Source: Beverwykella pulmonaria
Taxonomy: Eukaryota; Ascomycota; Dothideomycetes; Pleosporales; Melanommataceae
Assembly (NCBI GenBank): GCA_001599595.1
Contig: BCHH01000001.1
Location: 2,927,898 to 2,991,897 of the forward strand
DNA: 64,000 nt
Direction of reading: 5' to 3'
A model generated the notes under the pieces. That model did not search any database and was not told the origin of the DNA. It was given only the letters and a program-made list of their open reading frames with translations. Made by a program: the position numbers and the translations under genes. Shown piece after piece: positions 9,556-20,138 of this stretch; position 1 is the first letter of the stretch, and the number at the start of each line of letters is the position of its first letter.

Positions 9556-12500
9556 TTAGTGCTGCCATTTTTCCAGCCCAAGTGCCTGCCGAAATCGAAC
9601 GAAAGCGGGCTTCGCCAGCGCTTTTGTGAGCCCATCTGCCACCTGCTGTTCGGTCGGGGTGAACTGGATATCCACCTGCCCGTTTTCCTGGGCCTCCCGC
9701 ACAAAGTGGTGCTGAGTATCAATGTGTTTTGTTCTGGCGTGGAATTGTGGGTTCCGGGCCAGGGCAATGGCGCCCTGGTTGTCGCCGAATATAATGGTGG
9801 CGGAGGGCGGTTTACGGTCGCCCGGCTCCCCCAGCAGCTCTTCCAACAGGCCTCTCAGCCAAATGGCTTCTTTGGCTGCCTGCGTCTGTCCCATGTACTC
9901 GGCCTCGCACGAGGAGAGCGCGCAACAGCCCTGTCTTTTCGAAGACCAGCTGATTGCGCCGCTTCCTATGTGGAACACGTAGCCCGAGGTGGAGCGCCGA
10001 GTCGCGATATCTCCTGCCCAGTCGGCATCTGTGTACCCCGTCAACGAGGTGAGATCTCCTCGGTACACCAGCATGAGGTCGAGGGTGCCGCGCAGGTATC
10101 GGAAGGTGCGCTTGACGGCAGTAAGGTGCTGGTCCGTGGGATTGGCCATGTGCTGGCTTAGGGCAGATACTGTGAAGGCAATATCTGGCCGGGTGCCCAT
10201 CATCAGGTACATAAGAGATCCGACAGCCCGTTGATACCACTTTCTATCTGAATCCTTGGCTTCAAAGTCCTTAGGTGCTGGTTCTAGCTTTCCATCCATA
10301 GGGGTGCCTACGGCCTTATGGCCGTCCGTGAAGTTGAAGTCAGCAAGCATTTTCATGATATACCCTCGCTGGGAAAGCCGGATTGTTCGGTTTCGGCGAT
10401 CGCGGATAATCTCCATGCCTAGATAGTACTGGCACTCCCCCAGATCCGTCATGTCAAAGCGCTTTGACAGATCCTTTTTCAGCTGCTGCACCTCTCCCAG
10501 ATCTGGGCCGGCGATTAACAGATCGTCTACATACACAGCCACATAGGTGTGCCCTTTAACAAAGATGCCCAGATCAGCTACCAGCGGCTCAAAGCCCAGA
10601 TCAAGGAGGAAGCCAGCTAGAGTGGTGTACCAGATTCAGGGTGCCTGCTTCAGTCCGTACAGGGCTTTGTTCAATCAACATACTAGGTCGGGGTTGGCAG
10701 AGTCGTTCATGCCGGGTGGCTGTTCTACGTATATCTCCTCCTCCACCTCCCCGTACAGGAACGCTGTTTTCACGTCCATTTGGTGTATTTCTAGGTCTAG
10801 CGCAGCTGAGATGGCGAACAGTGCCTTGTAGCTCATTGGCTTGACCACAGAGGCAAACGTTTCATTGTAGTCAATCCCGTATTGTTGTTCAAATCCGCGC
10901 ACTACCCAGCGGGCCTTGTGCCAGAGGATCTGACCGTCTGGTCCGCGTTTCAGCTTGTATACCCACTTCCCACCAAGTACAGCTCGATTTCCAGGTCGTG
11001 GCACTATAGTCCAGGTCTTGTTCATCTCCAGGGAGTGAAGCTCCTGTTTCATTGCCTCAGCCCACTGCTTCCACTGCGGGGAGCTTTGGGCTTCAGACAG
11101 CAATTTCAGCTCAATAGCCTCAGCAGCTAGGGCGGCAAAGCTGATAAGCGCGAACATAAGCGCGTATCGTTTTGGCAGCATCCCCCGCGTTGACCGAACG
11201 GAGGGGAGACGCAATTCTGGGCGGTCTCCCAGGTGTGAGTGAGCGCTATCCTCAGGGGCATTTCCCCTATTCTCAGCGCTTCCTGTGCTAGCACCCCCTC
11301 CACCGCTCCCCTGCTCTCCAGAGTCTGTGTGGTCTCCTAGGTGTGGATGAGCGCTATCCTCAGAGGCATCTCCCCTATTCTCAGCGTCCTCATCTCCCCT
11401 TTCGTCTCTTCCAGACTCGGCAGGGCCCTGCGGCGGCCAGGTAGGCGCGTCGTGCCAGAGTTCGTTCTCGAGCTCGTCTTCAAGTTCTTCTAGAACCAGT
11501 TGCGGCGCGCTTTTCTCCTTCTCCCCCCTTGCCGTCGCACAAGGGCGCTTGGGGGGCTGCTGGGGCGCATAATCATCAGAGGGCCGTTTTGCCATGGCCG
11601 TGGCAACCGTATTTTCCGCTGGGTGCTTATCAAGCCCCCAGAATTTATCAAAGCAAGGCCGAATGTCGTCCAGGCAGACCAGATCGTGGGTGACGATAAT
11701 TCCGCCGTCGTCCCGCAGGACCTGGTAATGCGAGTTGCCGTGGTAGCCTATAAGGCGGCATGGTACTCCCTTGTTGTCAGCCAGTTTGTTCCGTTGGCCT
11801 GTTTTGTAGATCAGGCACCGGCTTCCTATTGGCCTCAGATGCGCGATGTCCGGTTTTTCGCCATACCAGGCCTCGTATGGAGTGACTTTTAGTCGCCGGT
11901 GCGGCGTAAATAGGCGGAGGTACGCAATCGCGCGCACCACAAAGGGCCATAGATCAAGCGGCAGTTCGCTCGAGAGCATTGTTGCCATCATGCGCTCATG
12001 GATGATCCGGTTGGTGACCTCAGCCACCCCGTTTGACTGGTGTTGATCGGTGCCAGTGAACTCGTGAGTAATCCCCTTGTCGGCAAGCAGGATTTTGATC
12101 TCGTTTGACATAAACTCGCCGGCTTGGTCAATACGTACTCGGTGGGTGCGCCGCTCTGGGCGCTCGTACTTTTCGAAGAACCGTTTCAGGGCGGGTAGTG
12201 CTTCACTACGCGTCTTGATGGGATCGCAGTGCAGGAAGGCGGTGCAATCGTCGACTATTGTTATCCAGTATCGTTCTCCTTGCCTGCCAGGCGGCAGCGG
12301 TCCTTTAATGTCTATATGGAGGAACTCCATAGGGTACTTCCCGCGCACAAACGGCTTCTTGTGGGGGACTTGGGCGAACTTCGCGTTCACGCAGGCTTCG
12401 CATGTGCAGCTCGGTGGGAGCGGCCTCATGCCGTTGACCATGCCTGCCAACCTTTTCAGGCTGCCTTCACCAAGGTGGCCGAGCCGCTCGTGCCACGGTG

Positions 12501-13956
12501 CTAGTCACGGCTCACTAATTGAGTAAGCGGCGAGGGCTGAGGGTGCCTTCCAGAGTCGCATGAAGTACAATCCCTCTGGGCTCTCATCGGCAGTGAGCGT
12601 TCTGCTAGCGCGCGTTATGGTAATGCCAGTATCTGTAAAGGCAAGTTTTGCACCCCGATTCTTCACCTGAGAGACAGAGATTAGGTTGCATCCAGAGTCT
12701 GGGTGATACATCGTGTCACTAAGTGTAAGGAGCTCCCGCTTCCCGTTAATGTCACACGGTACGACTGCTGTGCCGATCATTAGGGGGCGCGATAATCCAG
12801 CGTATCCATTAACGGGCGGCCCCTGGTAGGGCCGCAAGGTTTCTGGGATAAAGGCGTCCTTTCGGCAGGAGGAGTGGTTAGTGCATGCCGTGTCCACAAT
12901 CCAATTGTTGTGTAACAGGGCCTTGGTGCCTGTTGCGCTTGCGTTCAGGGCCATTGCAGGGAAACTAAAGGCGGCAGCCTTTTCAATCTCTGGGGCCCAG
13001 GCTGCCTGATACGCGATTAAGTTATAATCTGCCGCGTCGCTTGTTCCCTTCTCTTTTCCCTGCTGCTGTGCCTTTAGTGCCTCACGTTTCTTCCTCCTCT
13101 CGCGCACGTCGCGGAGGCCGGCCTCCTTTAATTCTGGGTGTTGGGTCCAGCAATTGTTGATTGAGTGGCCTGGTTTTTCACATACTGGGCACACTAAGCC
13201 GCTCCGGGGCGGCTGGCGATGGGCAATAAGGGCAGTGGCTATGGTCACTGATTGCTCAGCCACCTTTAGGTGTTGTTCCTCCTGCTCGGCAGCTCTCCGA
13301 GCTTCGTCAAAGGTGACAGCTGGCTTAGCAACCACCCCCTGGGCGTCTCGTTCGGGAAGGAGGCGGTTGTTTTGATAAAAGGTGGACAAAAAGGCATTGT
13401 ACTTTGGTCCTAGTCCAGTAAGGAACTTGTTGACGAAGTGCGGTTCGCTGATTCGGGAGTCAAGGTCAAGGGCGTGCACCTTGTTCCGGGCGCTTATCAG
13501 CTTCTCAGCAAATATGTTCACACTGTTGTCGCATGTCTCTAGGGAGAGCATATTGTAGGCTAGGTCCAGTTGCTGAAAAACGGCGCTCCCCTTTGGTCGG
13601 AAGCGGCTTTCGATATCCTTAAGGACCTCTGAGACAGTGCGGAAGGATTCAGCGGCGTCCTCAGTAGCAGGCTTCTCTATAATTTCCCTTGCCGCTTCTC
13701 CGCACCGCTTTTTGATTGAGGCAACAGCAAAGTCCTGTTTTTCTTCCCACGAGTCCTCCCGGGCAAGGAGCTGGGAATCAGTCTCCCCCGCCCGAAGTGT
13801 AGGACGAGTTTTGCTGACAGTGAGCAGGCGGCTACATTTCTGTGTCCCCAGCCAGTCTGTAATCTCCCGATGCCACTGGGTCCACTGTGAGGGACCTTCA
13901 AGCAAAGGGATTTGATCCAGCGAGGTAACTGCCCGTTGAATTTCCATTGTCAACAC
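9556..13956 (-). pseudogene. Copia gag-pol polyprotein interrupted by three in-frame TGA codons
   Basis: One frame of 1467 codons on the minus strand with no frameshift. Gag comes first, with a zinc knuckle CPVCEKPGHSINNC (C-x2-C-x4-H-x4-C). Then protease (WIVDTACTNH), the integrase HHCC region (WHERLGHL ... CTCEAC) and DDE core (HIDIKG, DQAGEF, NGVAE), reverse transcriptase with YVDD, and RNase H (TDADWAG, CEAEY, GDNQGA). Stops are at 12505-12507 (codon 484, between protease and integrase), 10675-10677 (codon 1094) and 10636-10638 (codon 1107). The last two sit in VC-stop-LNKALYGLKQAP-stop-IWY, where the family has arginine, so both look like CGA to TGA changes. Everything else, including catalytic residues, is preserved. 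As written it cannot make full-length Pol unless stops are read through. Confidence 0.9.
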
Positions 13957-13990
13957 TTTGGGGCTGGTTCACACGGTTTTTTCGGTTTCA

Positions 13991-14080
13991 GGTGGCGGCT
14001 CACGCGGTTGTGAGGCTTTAGGAGGTGGCTTACGCGGTTGTAAGGCTTTGGGAGGTGGCTTACGCGGTTGTAAGGCTTTA
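13991..14080 (-). repeat. Three 30-base tandem repeats in the copia 5' leader
   Basis: Units at 13991-14020, 14021-14050 and 14051-14080 share the + strand core ggttgtaaggctttaggagg and differ at only a few positions. They lie between the gag start codon (13956) and the primer binding site, in the untranslated leader. Confidence 0.9.
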
Positions 14081-14156
14081 GGTAATGGCAAGTTGACAAT
14101 GCTCTATTTTGGTGGAGGAGAAATCCACGTAGTTAGCGTGTATTTGTAGGTTTGTC

Positions 14157-14301
14157 NNNNNNNNNNNNNNNNNNNNNNNNNNNNNNNNNNNNNNNNNNNN
14201 NNNNNNNNNNNNNNNNNNNNNNNNNNNNNNNNNNNNNNNNNNNNNNNNNNNNNNNNNNNNNNNNNNNNNNNNNNNNNNNNNNNNNNNNNNNNNNNNNNNN
14301 N
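14157..14301. other. Assembly gap (145 N) inside the copia leader
   Basis: Bases are undetermined. The gap lies between the gag leader and the 5' LTR. Isolated N also occur at 9337, 19257 and 19272. Confidence 1.
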
Positions 14302-14358
14302 AACCACACAATGGTCAGAGGATTGCGCGTTTTCCAGCGGGCTTGCTAGCGCAAACCC

Positions 14359-14370
14359 GGGCTCATAACC
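14359..14370 (-). other. Copia primer binding site, complementary to initiator tRNA-Met anticodon arm
   Basis: Directly inside the 5' LTR the + strand reads GGGCTCATAACC, the same as the anticodon stem-loop of eukaryotic initiator tRNA-Met (CAT anticodon). The minus-strand RNA therefore carries the complement. This matches the half-tRNA priming known for Drosophila copia and several fungal copia elements. Confidence 0.8.
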
Positions 14371-14553
14371 TGTTAGAATGTGAGAGCTCTGAGTGGGAGG
14401 GGACAGAAAAATATTGCTTGAGGTGCCAACATAGAACCAGGCTGGTGCTATATACTCGGACATCTGCCCAGCCATCTTGGTCACGTGCCTATCATGTGCC
14501 TGTCACGAGGATGTCACGTGTCCCAGTCTCGGCTAGCCAGCTGCCTTTCAACA
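14371..14553 (-). repeat. 5' LTR of the copia element
   Basis: It spans 183 bases and is identical to the 3' LTR. Its outer flank is GTGGG. It would contain the element promoter; no TATA position is claimed. Confidence 0.95.
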
Positions 14554-15005
14554 GTGGGGACCGCAAGGCTGCGGGGCTGAGGTTGGCCCGCCCGCCAAGC
14601 TTCCGCACAGTCACTAGCCGGGATTGGTAACTACTTTAATTAGAAGTACCGACTAGGGGTACCAATCTTGCATGAAATTCTGCGCGACTGTAGGCACAAG
14701 ACTAATTATGACTTGCCAGCGTTGGAGTGGGGTTTTAAGGGTCGGATAAGACCCCTTTAACAAGAATTTGGAGTGGTAAGGGGCATGGCAGTGGTGCTGT
14801 GGGAATAAAGTCTAATACACTACAGGAGGCTCTTTGGAGAAGATTTACTAGGGAAAGCCCTAGTGCACATGGCAATACCGTCGCTATCTGCAGGAGACTG
14901 TAATGGTTTGGAACAGGTAATACTGTGTAACCAACTGACATGAAATGAGTGCACACAGAACATGTAATTAACACACATGCAGATTAGGAAAGAGTATTTA
15001 GCAAT
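14554..15005. other. Intergenic, right flank of the copia element
   Basis: It starts with the GTGGG target duplication. No gene is supported. It includes the 3' flank of the minus-strand cyclase gene. Confidence 0.5.
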
Positions 15006-16171
15006 TTAGAACAGAGCGATCGCCCCGGGTGGACTCCCAATTCCACCCCTGACATGCAACGGCGCACTCGTAAGGAAGAACGTCCAACGTCCTTTCTGCT
15101 CACACATCTTAGATAAGCTCTCTAGATCCCACATCTCTCCAATCGGTGTTCCCCATTGCGTCAGCAACCACTCATGGAGACACCAGCCCTCGTCAAATTT
15201 AGGGGGCCATGATTCGAATGCGACAGTATCGCCAACAACGGCGGCGAAGTGGTGGTCGTACAGCCAGCGGACGGATTTCTCGTTGGCTTGCATACCGATG
15301 GCAACGCCGTTTTCTTGGGTGCCGCTCTTACGCTCGGAAGCATTTGCGTTACTATATTCATTAGCTTTGGGTTGATAAAAGGGAGCGAGTGACTTACTTG
15401 TGCCATCGCACATATCCGCTCCGAATCATCATAATATCCCCAGGACGCAACGTAGTCCCCTGCCACTTGAGCGTCTCCTCCAGCTCCTCAACTGGGATCT
15501 CATGTCTCGAGACAGGACTCGGCGCCTTCCCTTTCTTATTCTCATACCACCTCAGCCAATCCACTAACACGCCCCTCCCCACAATCCCACCCCTCTCACA
15601 CCAATTATGAATCCCATTCGTATCGGTCTTGGTCGCCTCCTCGTGCGTGAGTCCATTGTAATATTTCCCCGTGGCCTGGTGCGCAAAGTGCTTTAGACTA
15701 TCCCATTGAGAGCCCGACTGCGTGTTGATGTAGATTTCGTCGTCCATAGATATGAAGCCGAGGGTTACGTTGAGGTCGATCTTCTTTTGGTGGAATTGCT
15801 TTCGTGCGAAGCCTGGGAACTCGACATTGTGCAGAGGCCAATCGAGCTGGATGTGCTCACCGGTGCTGATTTCGCGCGAAGCGGCGAGGACAGCGGCGGG
15901 AGTGAGGAGGTTGAGCGCTAGAAGTAGATATGTTAGCATTGGTGCTGCAATGGGAAATAGGGATGGGGAGTGTATGGGAGAACGCACTTCCCACTTCATC
16001 TTTCTTCCCATCCTTGTCGAAGAAACCCCAAAGGCACCCCTGCGGCTGGCCTTCCACCTTTGGTGCCTCATCGAATGCTGGAAACTTATGGTTTTCTCCA
16101 GCGAGACCACCCGTCAACGACGATGTGGCGGCGGAGATGCGATCTTGAGCTGCTTTTAAGGTGTCCGACAT
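15006..16171 (-). CDS. Cyclase-family protein (putative metal-dependent hydrolase, kynurenine formamidase fold)
   Basis: Three exons, complement(join(15006..15351,15398..15917,15988..16171)), 349 residues. The introns of 46 and 70 bases have GTAAGT and GTGCGT donors, and joining them restores family motifs: KDEVG/TLNLLTP and SGYVRWH/NNANAS. The body shows LDWPLHNVEFPGFARK, INTQSGSQWDSLKHF (the fungal counterpart of the metal-binding H-x-G-T-H-x-D motif of this family), HNWCERGGIVGRGVLVDW and DHHFAAVVGDTVAFE. Fungal members are usually annotated only as cyclase; the substrate cannot be read from sequence. It is intact although it lies 450 bases from a retrotransposon and 390 bases from a solo LTR. 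Confidence 0.9.
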
Positions 16172-16562
16172 GATTCCTGTTCAATTAAGCAGTTTTTTTT
16201 TCCTGTTAGCGGCTAGATATACCGACAATGAAGCTTTATAGACGTAAAGCCCAGCGGAATGCATCCGCAGACCCCGCATGACGGTGATGTATCCATTGGT
16301 GCGAGGGCCCTTGCTGGTCAAAGCCATGTCGTAATGGCGTGTAACTCTGCGGAGACGTCTACATTAGTCTGAATCGCGAAGCCTGACCGAGGTGTTTGCA
16401 GCTGCGGGTGGAGTCACGGTTGAGTGTTCGTATCCGATGGTGGAGGTGCATGCTCCGAAAGTGACCCTACCTGCCCCGACCTGGCATAGTCTGCCCCAGA
16501 AGGGCCGACCTAATACCAGGAGCCTTACAATTATTGGCTGAGGAGTTTGGAGGAGTTCTTAG
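16172..16562. other. Intergenic between cyclase gene and solo LTR
   Basis: It holds the cyclase promoter side (T-rich tract at 16193-16201). No further feature is seen. Confidence 0.4.
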
Positions 16563-16714
16563 TGTTAAAGCGTGACAGCTCTTAGTGGGAGGGGGTCAAT
16601 CATAATATTGCTTGAGGTGCCAACCTAGAGCCAGGCTGGTACTATATACTCGGACATCTGCCCAGCCATCTTGGTCACGTGCCCTAGCCTCGGCTAGCCG
16701 GCTGCCCTTCAACA
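16563..16714. repeat. Solo LTR of the same copia family, with internal deletion
   Basis: It spans 152 bases from TGTTAAAGCG to CTTCAACA and follows the LTRs at 9169 and 14371 with scattered substitutions. It lacks about 33 bases between two CACGTG-containing words (the full LTR has two extra GTGCC/CACGTGT steps). The flanks are CTTAG and TTTAG, a target duplication with one difference. No internal element sequence is attached, so it is a recombination-derived solo LTR older than the full element. Confidence 0.88.
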
Positions 16715-17132
16715 TTTAGTAGCGCTAGCGTGCCGCTAGCAAGCAAGGGCCTTGCAGGGACAGCAGACTAGAAGTCAGGATTCTCTGCGAGAGTCTAATT
16801 ACAATTTTAGAGAAACCAGCGCCGGTATAGAAGCTGCCGCGCAACCACTGAGGTCCTGCTGCTATCTTCCCCCACATACCTAATCTATGCAAGCCCTATG
16901 CGTGAAGTTCTGCAATTCAGCCTTGCGTTCACCGGTATCGCTCCTGCATGTCAGACGTCTATATCACTCTCAATCTCCCACTTCCAGCTTCCTCCAAAGT
17001 CAATAATCCTCAGCCTACTCCTAATCTTGCTCCATGAACCCGATCCTTCTCTACCACCTATTAACATCTTTAGTACCCAAGCTTTCATCGCCCACAGATC
17101 CCACGTCCCCTTCTTAGTTCCATTTTACATCC
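16715..17132. other. Intergenic, promoter side of the NLR-like gene
   Basis: It includes pyrimidine-rich stretches from 16960 to 17130, likely 5' leader. No separate gene is supported. Confidence 0.4.
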
Positions 17133-18950
17133 ATGAGTGGTTTTGAAAGTGCAGCAAGCGTTGTAACTCTTCTTGACGTCATTATTAGGCTAGGGAAGAT
17201 TTTATCGCGAGCCAAAAATGCATCAAAAGAATTAAAGAAGTACATCGATGAATTAGAAGTATTGCATAGTGTAAGTTTTCGCTCAAGAGCAATGGTTTGG
17301 TACCTGACTTCACTAGATAAGTAGTGCGATTGAACATGCCACGACAAGCATTGAAGGTCTTGAGAGCTTTACAATTGTACATGAGGGTAAAGACAAAAGA
17401 CTACTTGAGTATTGCAAGGAGCATCTGGAGAGTGTTATTTCTGAGGCCAAGAATACCCTTCTGGAGAAGTATGGACAGGACGGAGTTTCTCGATTTAAGA
17501 TATGGATCAGGCGAGGACGCTTTAGCCTTGGACAAGAGTCTATATCAGGCCTTATCCGATCGGTTGAACATGCAAAATCACTATTGCAGACAGCCCTATC
17601 GGCAGCAGTTTTGCATCGAGACGATTTCAAGTAGGTTATCTCTCAGATACTTATCACATTAGGTTTTGCAATTAACGGTAATTGCATAGACTTCAGAAGT
17701 TGCAAAATGATATCCAAAACATGAGCCATGAATCCCTTCGGGGTCATCGAGACATTGCAAATAGCTCGAAAAACGCGCTTTACGAACATACGAAGCGTTT
17801 GGAGGACTATTTTATCCAACAGAAAGGTGAAGTCCAGCAGTCGCTTGAACAGTACAGGAATAAGCTAGGCGAGCATTCAAAAAACTTGCAAGAGTCGTAT
17901 GCAATCAATCATGATGTGCTCATGCAGATGGAGCGTAGCCAAAGTAAGGTGTCAGGCAACCAGGCAACTAGCTTGCCCGAAAATATCCACAGACGCTGTG
18001 AGGACACACCCAGCGGTTCCGGGCTGCGGACGGACTCAACATACAGCGCACTTTCAGTGGACTACGCATTGGGCACACTTGAAGAGCAGTGTTCAATCTC
18101 AAGGGTTGCAAGCAAAGCCTTATGTAAATTTACGCCAGCAGATTTAAACGCGAACAACCCTAGAGATGACCTAGACATAAATGCCTCCGGAAAAGATTAC
18201 GACTCAGAGTCGTCAAATGACGTCTTTGCAAATCTTATCTCAGAATCGTACTTCAATATATTGGATATAGCGGATCCTTCAGACACAGCGACAAATGCCC
18301 TCGAATTCGTAGAAGCGTATATAAATAGCGAAGCTTCAGAATCTACAAGCAACAAGACCTTAGAATCCATAAGCGACGAAGTATCAGAATCCATAAGCGA
18401 CGAAGTATCAGAATCCATAAGCGACGAAGCATCAGAATCCATAAGCGACGAAGCATCAGAATCCAGCCATTCTGCTCAGTCGGCACAGCTTATTCTAGAC
18501 CTACCGACCAACATACGCATTCACATAAACGCGTCGCATGGCATGTATATAACAAAACGCACACGAAGGCGGCGATTCTGTGTTGAAGAGATCTCAACAG
18601 AGGCTATAGATCTCAGCATAGACGGAGTATACAAAGAAAAAAGGCTTTTTTTGCAGGATCCATGTCAATCTCTTGATTCTTGTAAGCACATTACTGTAGA
18701 AATTCCTATGGAGGAGTTTCGTGGTCTTTACACTCGTTCTCCTCACGTCAAGCTCTTTTGCAGGGAAGGAATCGAAGCGCCGATTACCAGCAAAATAACT
18801 GGACCATGCTGCAATCATATTCATACTGTCTACAGAACAGGTATGGGAAGAGCGGGAAGTGTTAGATATATTTGGCAAAATCGGCGGTTAGCGGGCCATT
18901 TAATATGGTGGGGTAAAACATCTTCAGTTTCAGATGTAACAGAGTGTTAA
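17133..18950 (+). CDS. NLR-type N-terminal domain protein without NTPase domain, with octapeptide repeats
   Basis: Three exons, join(17133..17270,17317..17630,17690..18950), 570 residues. The start MSGFESAASVVTLLDVIIRLGKIL followed by KNASKELKKYIDELEVLHS is the helical N-terminal domain found ahead of NACHT or ankyrin regions in many fungal STAND receptors. The introns are 46 bases (GTAAGT...CACTAG) and 59 bases (GTAGGT...GCATAG), both frame-keeping. Residues about 150-240 are helical (LQKLQNDIQNM, HTKRLEDYFIQQKGEVQQSLEQYRNKL) and likely coiled coil. Residues about 368-411 are four or five copies of the octapeptide SISDE(V/A)SE. A Cys/Arg-containing C-terminal part follows, unlike anything I recognise. 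No Walker motif is present. It may be a signalling adaptor or a receptor that lost its NTPase. Confidence 0.75.
18339..18467 (+). repeat. 24-base tandem repeat coding SISDE(V/A)SE
   Basis: The unit begins gaatccataagcgacgaag and is followed by (t/c)atca. Four nearly identical copies follow one diverged copy (gaatctacaagcaac). The period is a multiple of three, so copy-number change keeps the frame. Confidence 0.92.
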
Positions 18951-20138
18951 TGTACTATCTATTTATCACTCCGGCCTGCAGGAAGTAGGTAGTTTGGTTG
19001 TGGAACGCTTGTATTGGGGGCCAGAGCTCGTCTCGCCTCACGTAATTGACCGATAGGCTCAGGCTCGTACTCAGGCTCGTGATAGGCCCCGTGAGCGTTG
19101 TGCTTGCCTTGAAGCTTGCCGTGAGCTTAGCAAGACAGGCCTATCAGAGTAGAGATAGTAGAGCTTCTCTATCGATCAGTGAGGTGTTGATCCCCCTGAA
19201 CGGAGACCGAGACGAAGCTGGGAGATGCTATCTAAAAAACAAAAACAAAAAACAATNCTAAAAGGGACGGCNGGTGGGTGATTCAAATCGTCGATCAAGC
19301 GTCGCGTGAGAGGCTTGATGAGATGAGCTCACATGAGGTGGATGTGATGAGGCTGAGATATCTCGTCGCGAGAATTCTTGTAGATGAGGTGCTTGGCAGC
19401 CTAGTTGTAAATAGAACAATACATATAAACAAGGAGTGTGGATACATAAGAGTTACACCACTGAAGTATAGTACTCTAAAGAACTCGAAATCTAAGCAAC
19501 GCACGCTTTTTCATTCTATAGAAAGGTATAATAGCTACAGAATATTCGAAGTAAAGTATACGCCCCAAGACTTAGACCTAGACGCAGTCAATCTAAGAAG
19601 GATTCCTAATTCATTATCTTTTCATTTTCACACCTCGAGGAACAGTTTTCTGCTACGGTGAAACTAGGTATGTAGCACTTCGTGTTTTACCATATAGGTC
19701 CAAGTCCTGAGAGTGTGGCATGGCGTAGCGTGCACACGTCGTCCGACGTGGTTGAGCTGAACGTGCGCCACCGTTGCATCTGATGCATGTTCCTGTGATG
19801 TGTGGTTGAGCTCACCGCCTGCTGCCCTCACCTCTGATACGTGTTCATGTGATGTGTGGTCAAGCTGGCGAGCAGCACCGTCACAAGTAGATAGGAAGAA
19901 GGAGCAAAATCTACAGGGCCCACCTGTTAAGGGCGGGTCCCGGATCCTATAGCGTCGTCACGTAACAAGTAGGGATAAGATTGTCCTAGGTGGTGGAGGG
20001 TGAGAGAGGTGAATACAAGATAGATGTCGAAGCAGGCAAAGGGTAATGTAAGTTTCTGACAGGCGAGAGGCTTCACTGTAAGCGGCGTCAATGTTAGAAC
20101 AAATTTATGCAGCGGATATAATTCAAGATTGACTATAA
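18951..20138. other. Intergenic, repeat-bearing, low sequence quality
   Basis: It holds unresolved bases at 19257 and 19272. A 127-codon open frame at 19278-19661 shows no family features. At about 19725-19872 a unit of roughly 54 bases containing TGATGTGTGGTTGAGCT-like words repeats about three times. Nothing functional is identified. Confidence 0.45.

Larger units (their letters stand above)
9169..14553 (-). mobile_element. Complete Ty1/copia LTR retrotransposon, coding strand minus
   Basis: The element is 5385 bases long with 183-base LTRs at both ends, each starting TGTT and ending AACA. The flanking five bases are GTGGG on both sides (9164-9168 and 14554-14558), a target-site duplication. 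Reading on the minus strand the order is 5' LTR, primer binding site, leader with three 30-base repeats, one gag-pol frame (gag, protease, integrase, reverse transcriptase, RNase H), polypurine tract and 3' LTR. Integrase before reverse transcriptase marks it as copia (Pseudoviridae) type. The two LTRs are identical except for one unresolved base (9337), so insertion was recent. An assembly gap of 145 N lies in the leader. Confidence 0.95.

Noticed and set aside
10630..10680. A frameshift or intron around the reverse transcriptase stops
   Set aside because: The frame before, between and after both TGA codons is the same and continuous with family motifs, so only nonsense codons are needed to explain it.
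9169..14553. Repeat-induced point mutation (RIP) as the cause of the copia stops
   Set aside because: The element keeps a balanced GC content and a long intact frame. The stops look like CGA to TGA (CpG), not the CpA to TpA flood expected from RIP.
19278..19661. 127-codon open frame
   Set aside because: No motif, no intron pattern and nearby unresolved bases; kept only as part of the intergenic description.
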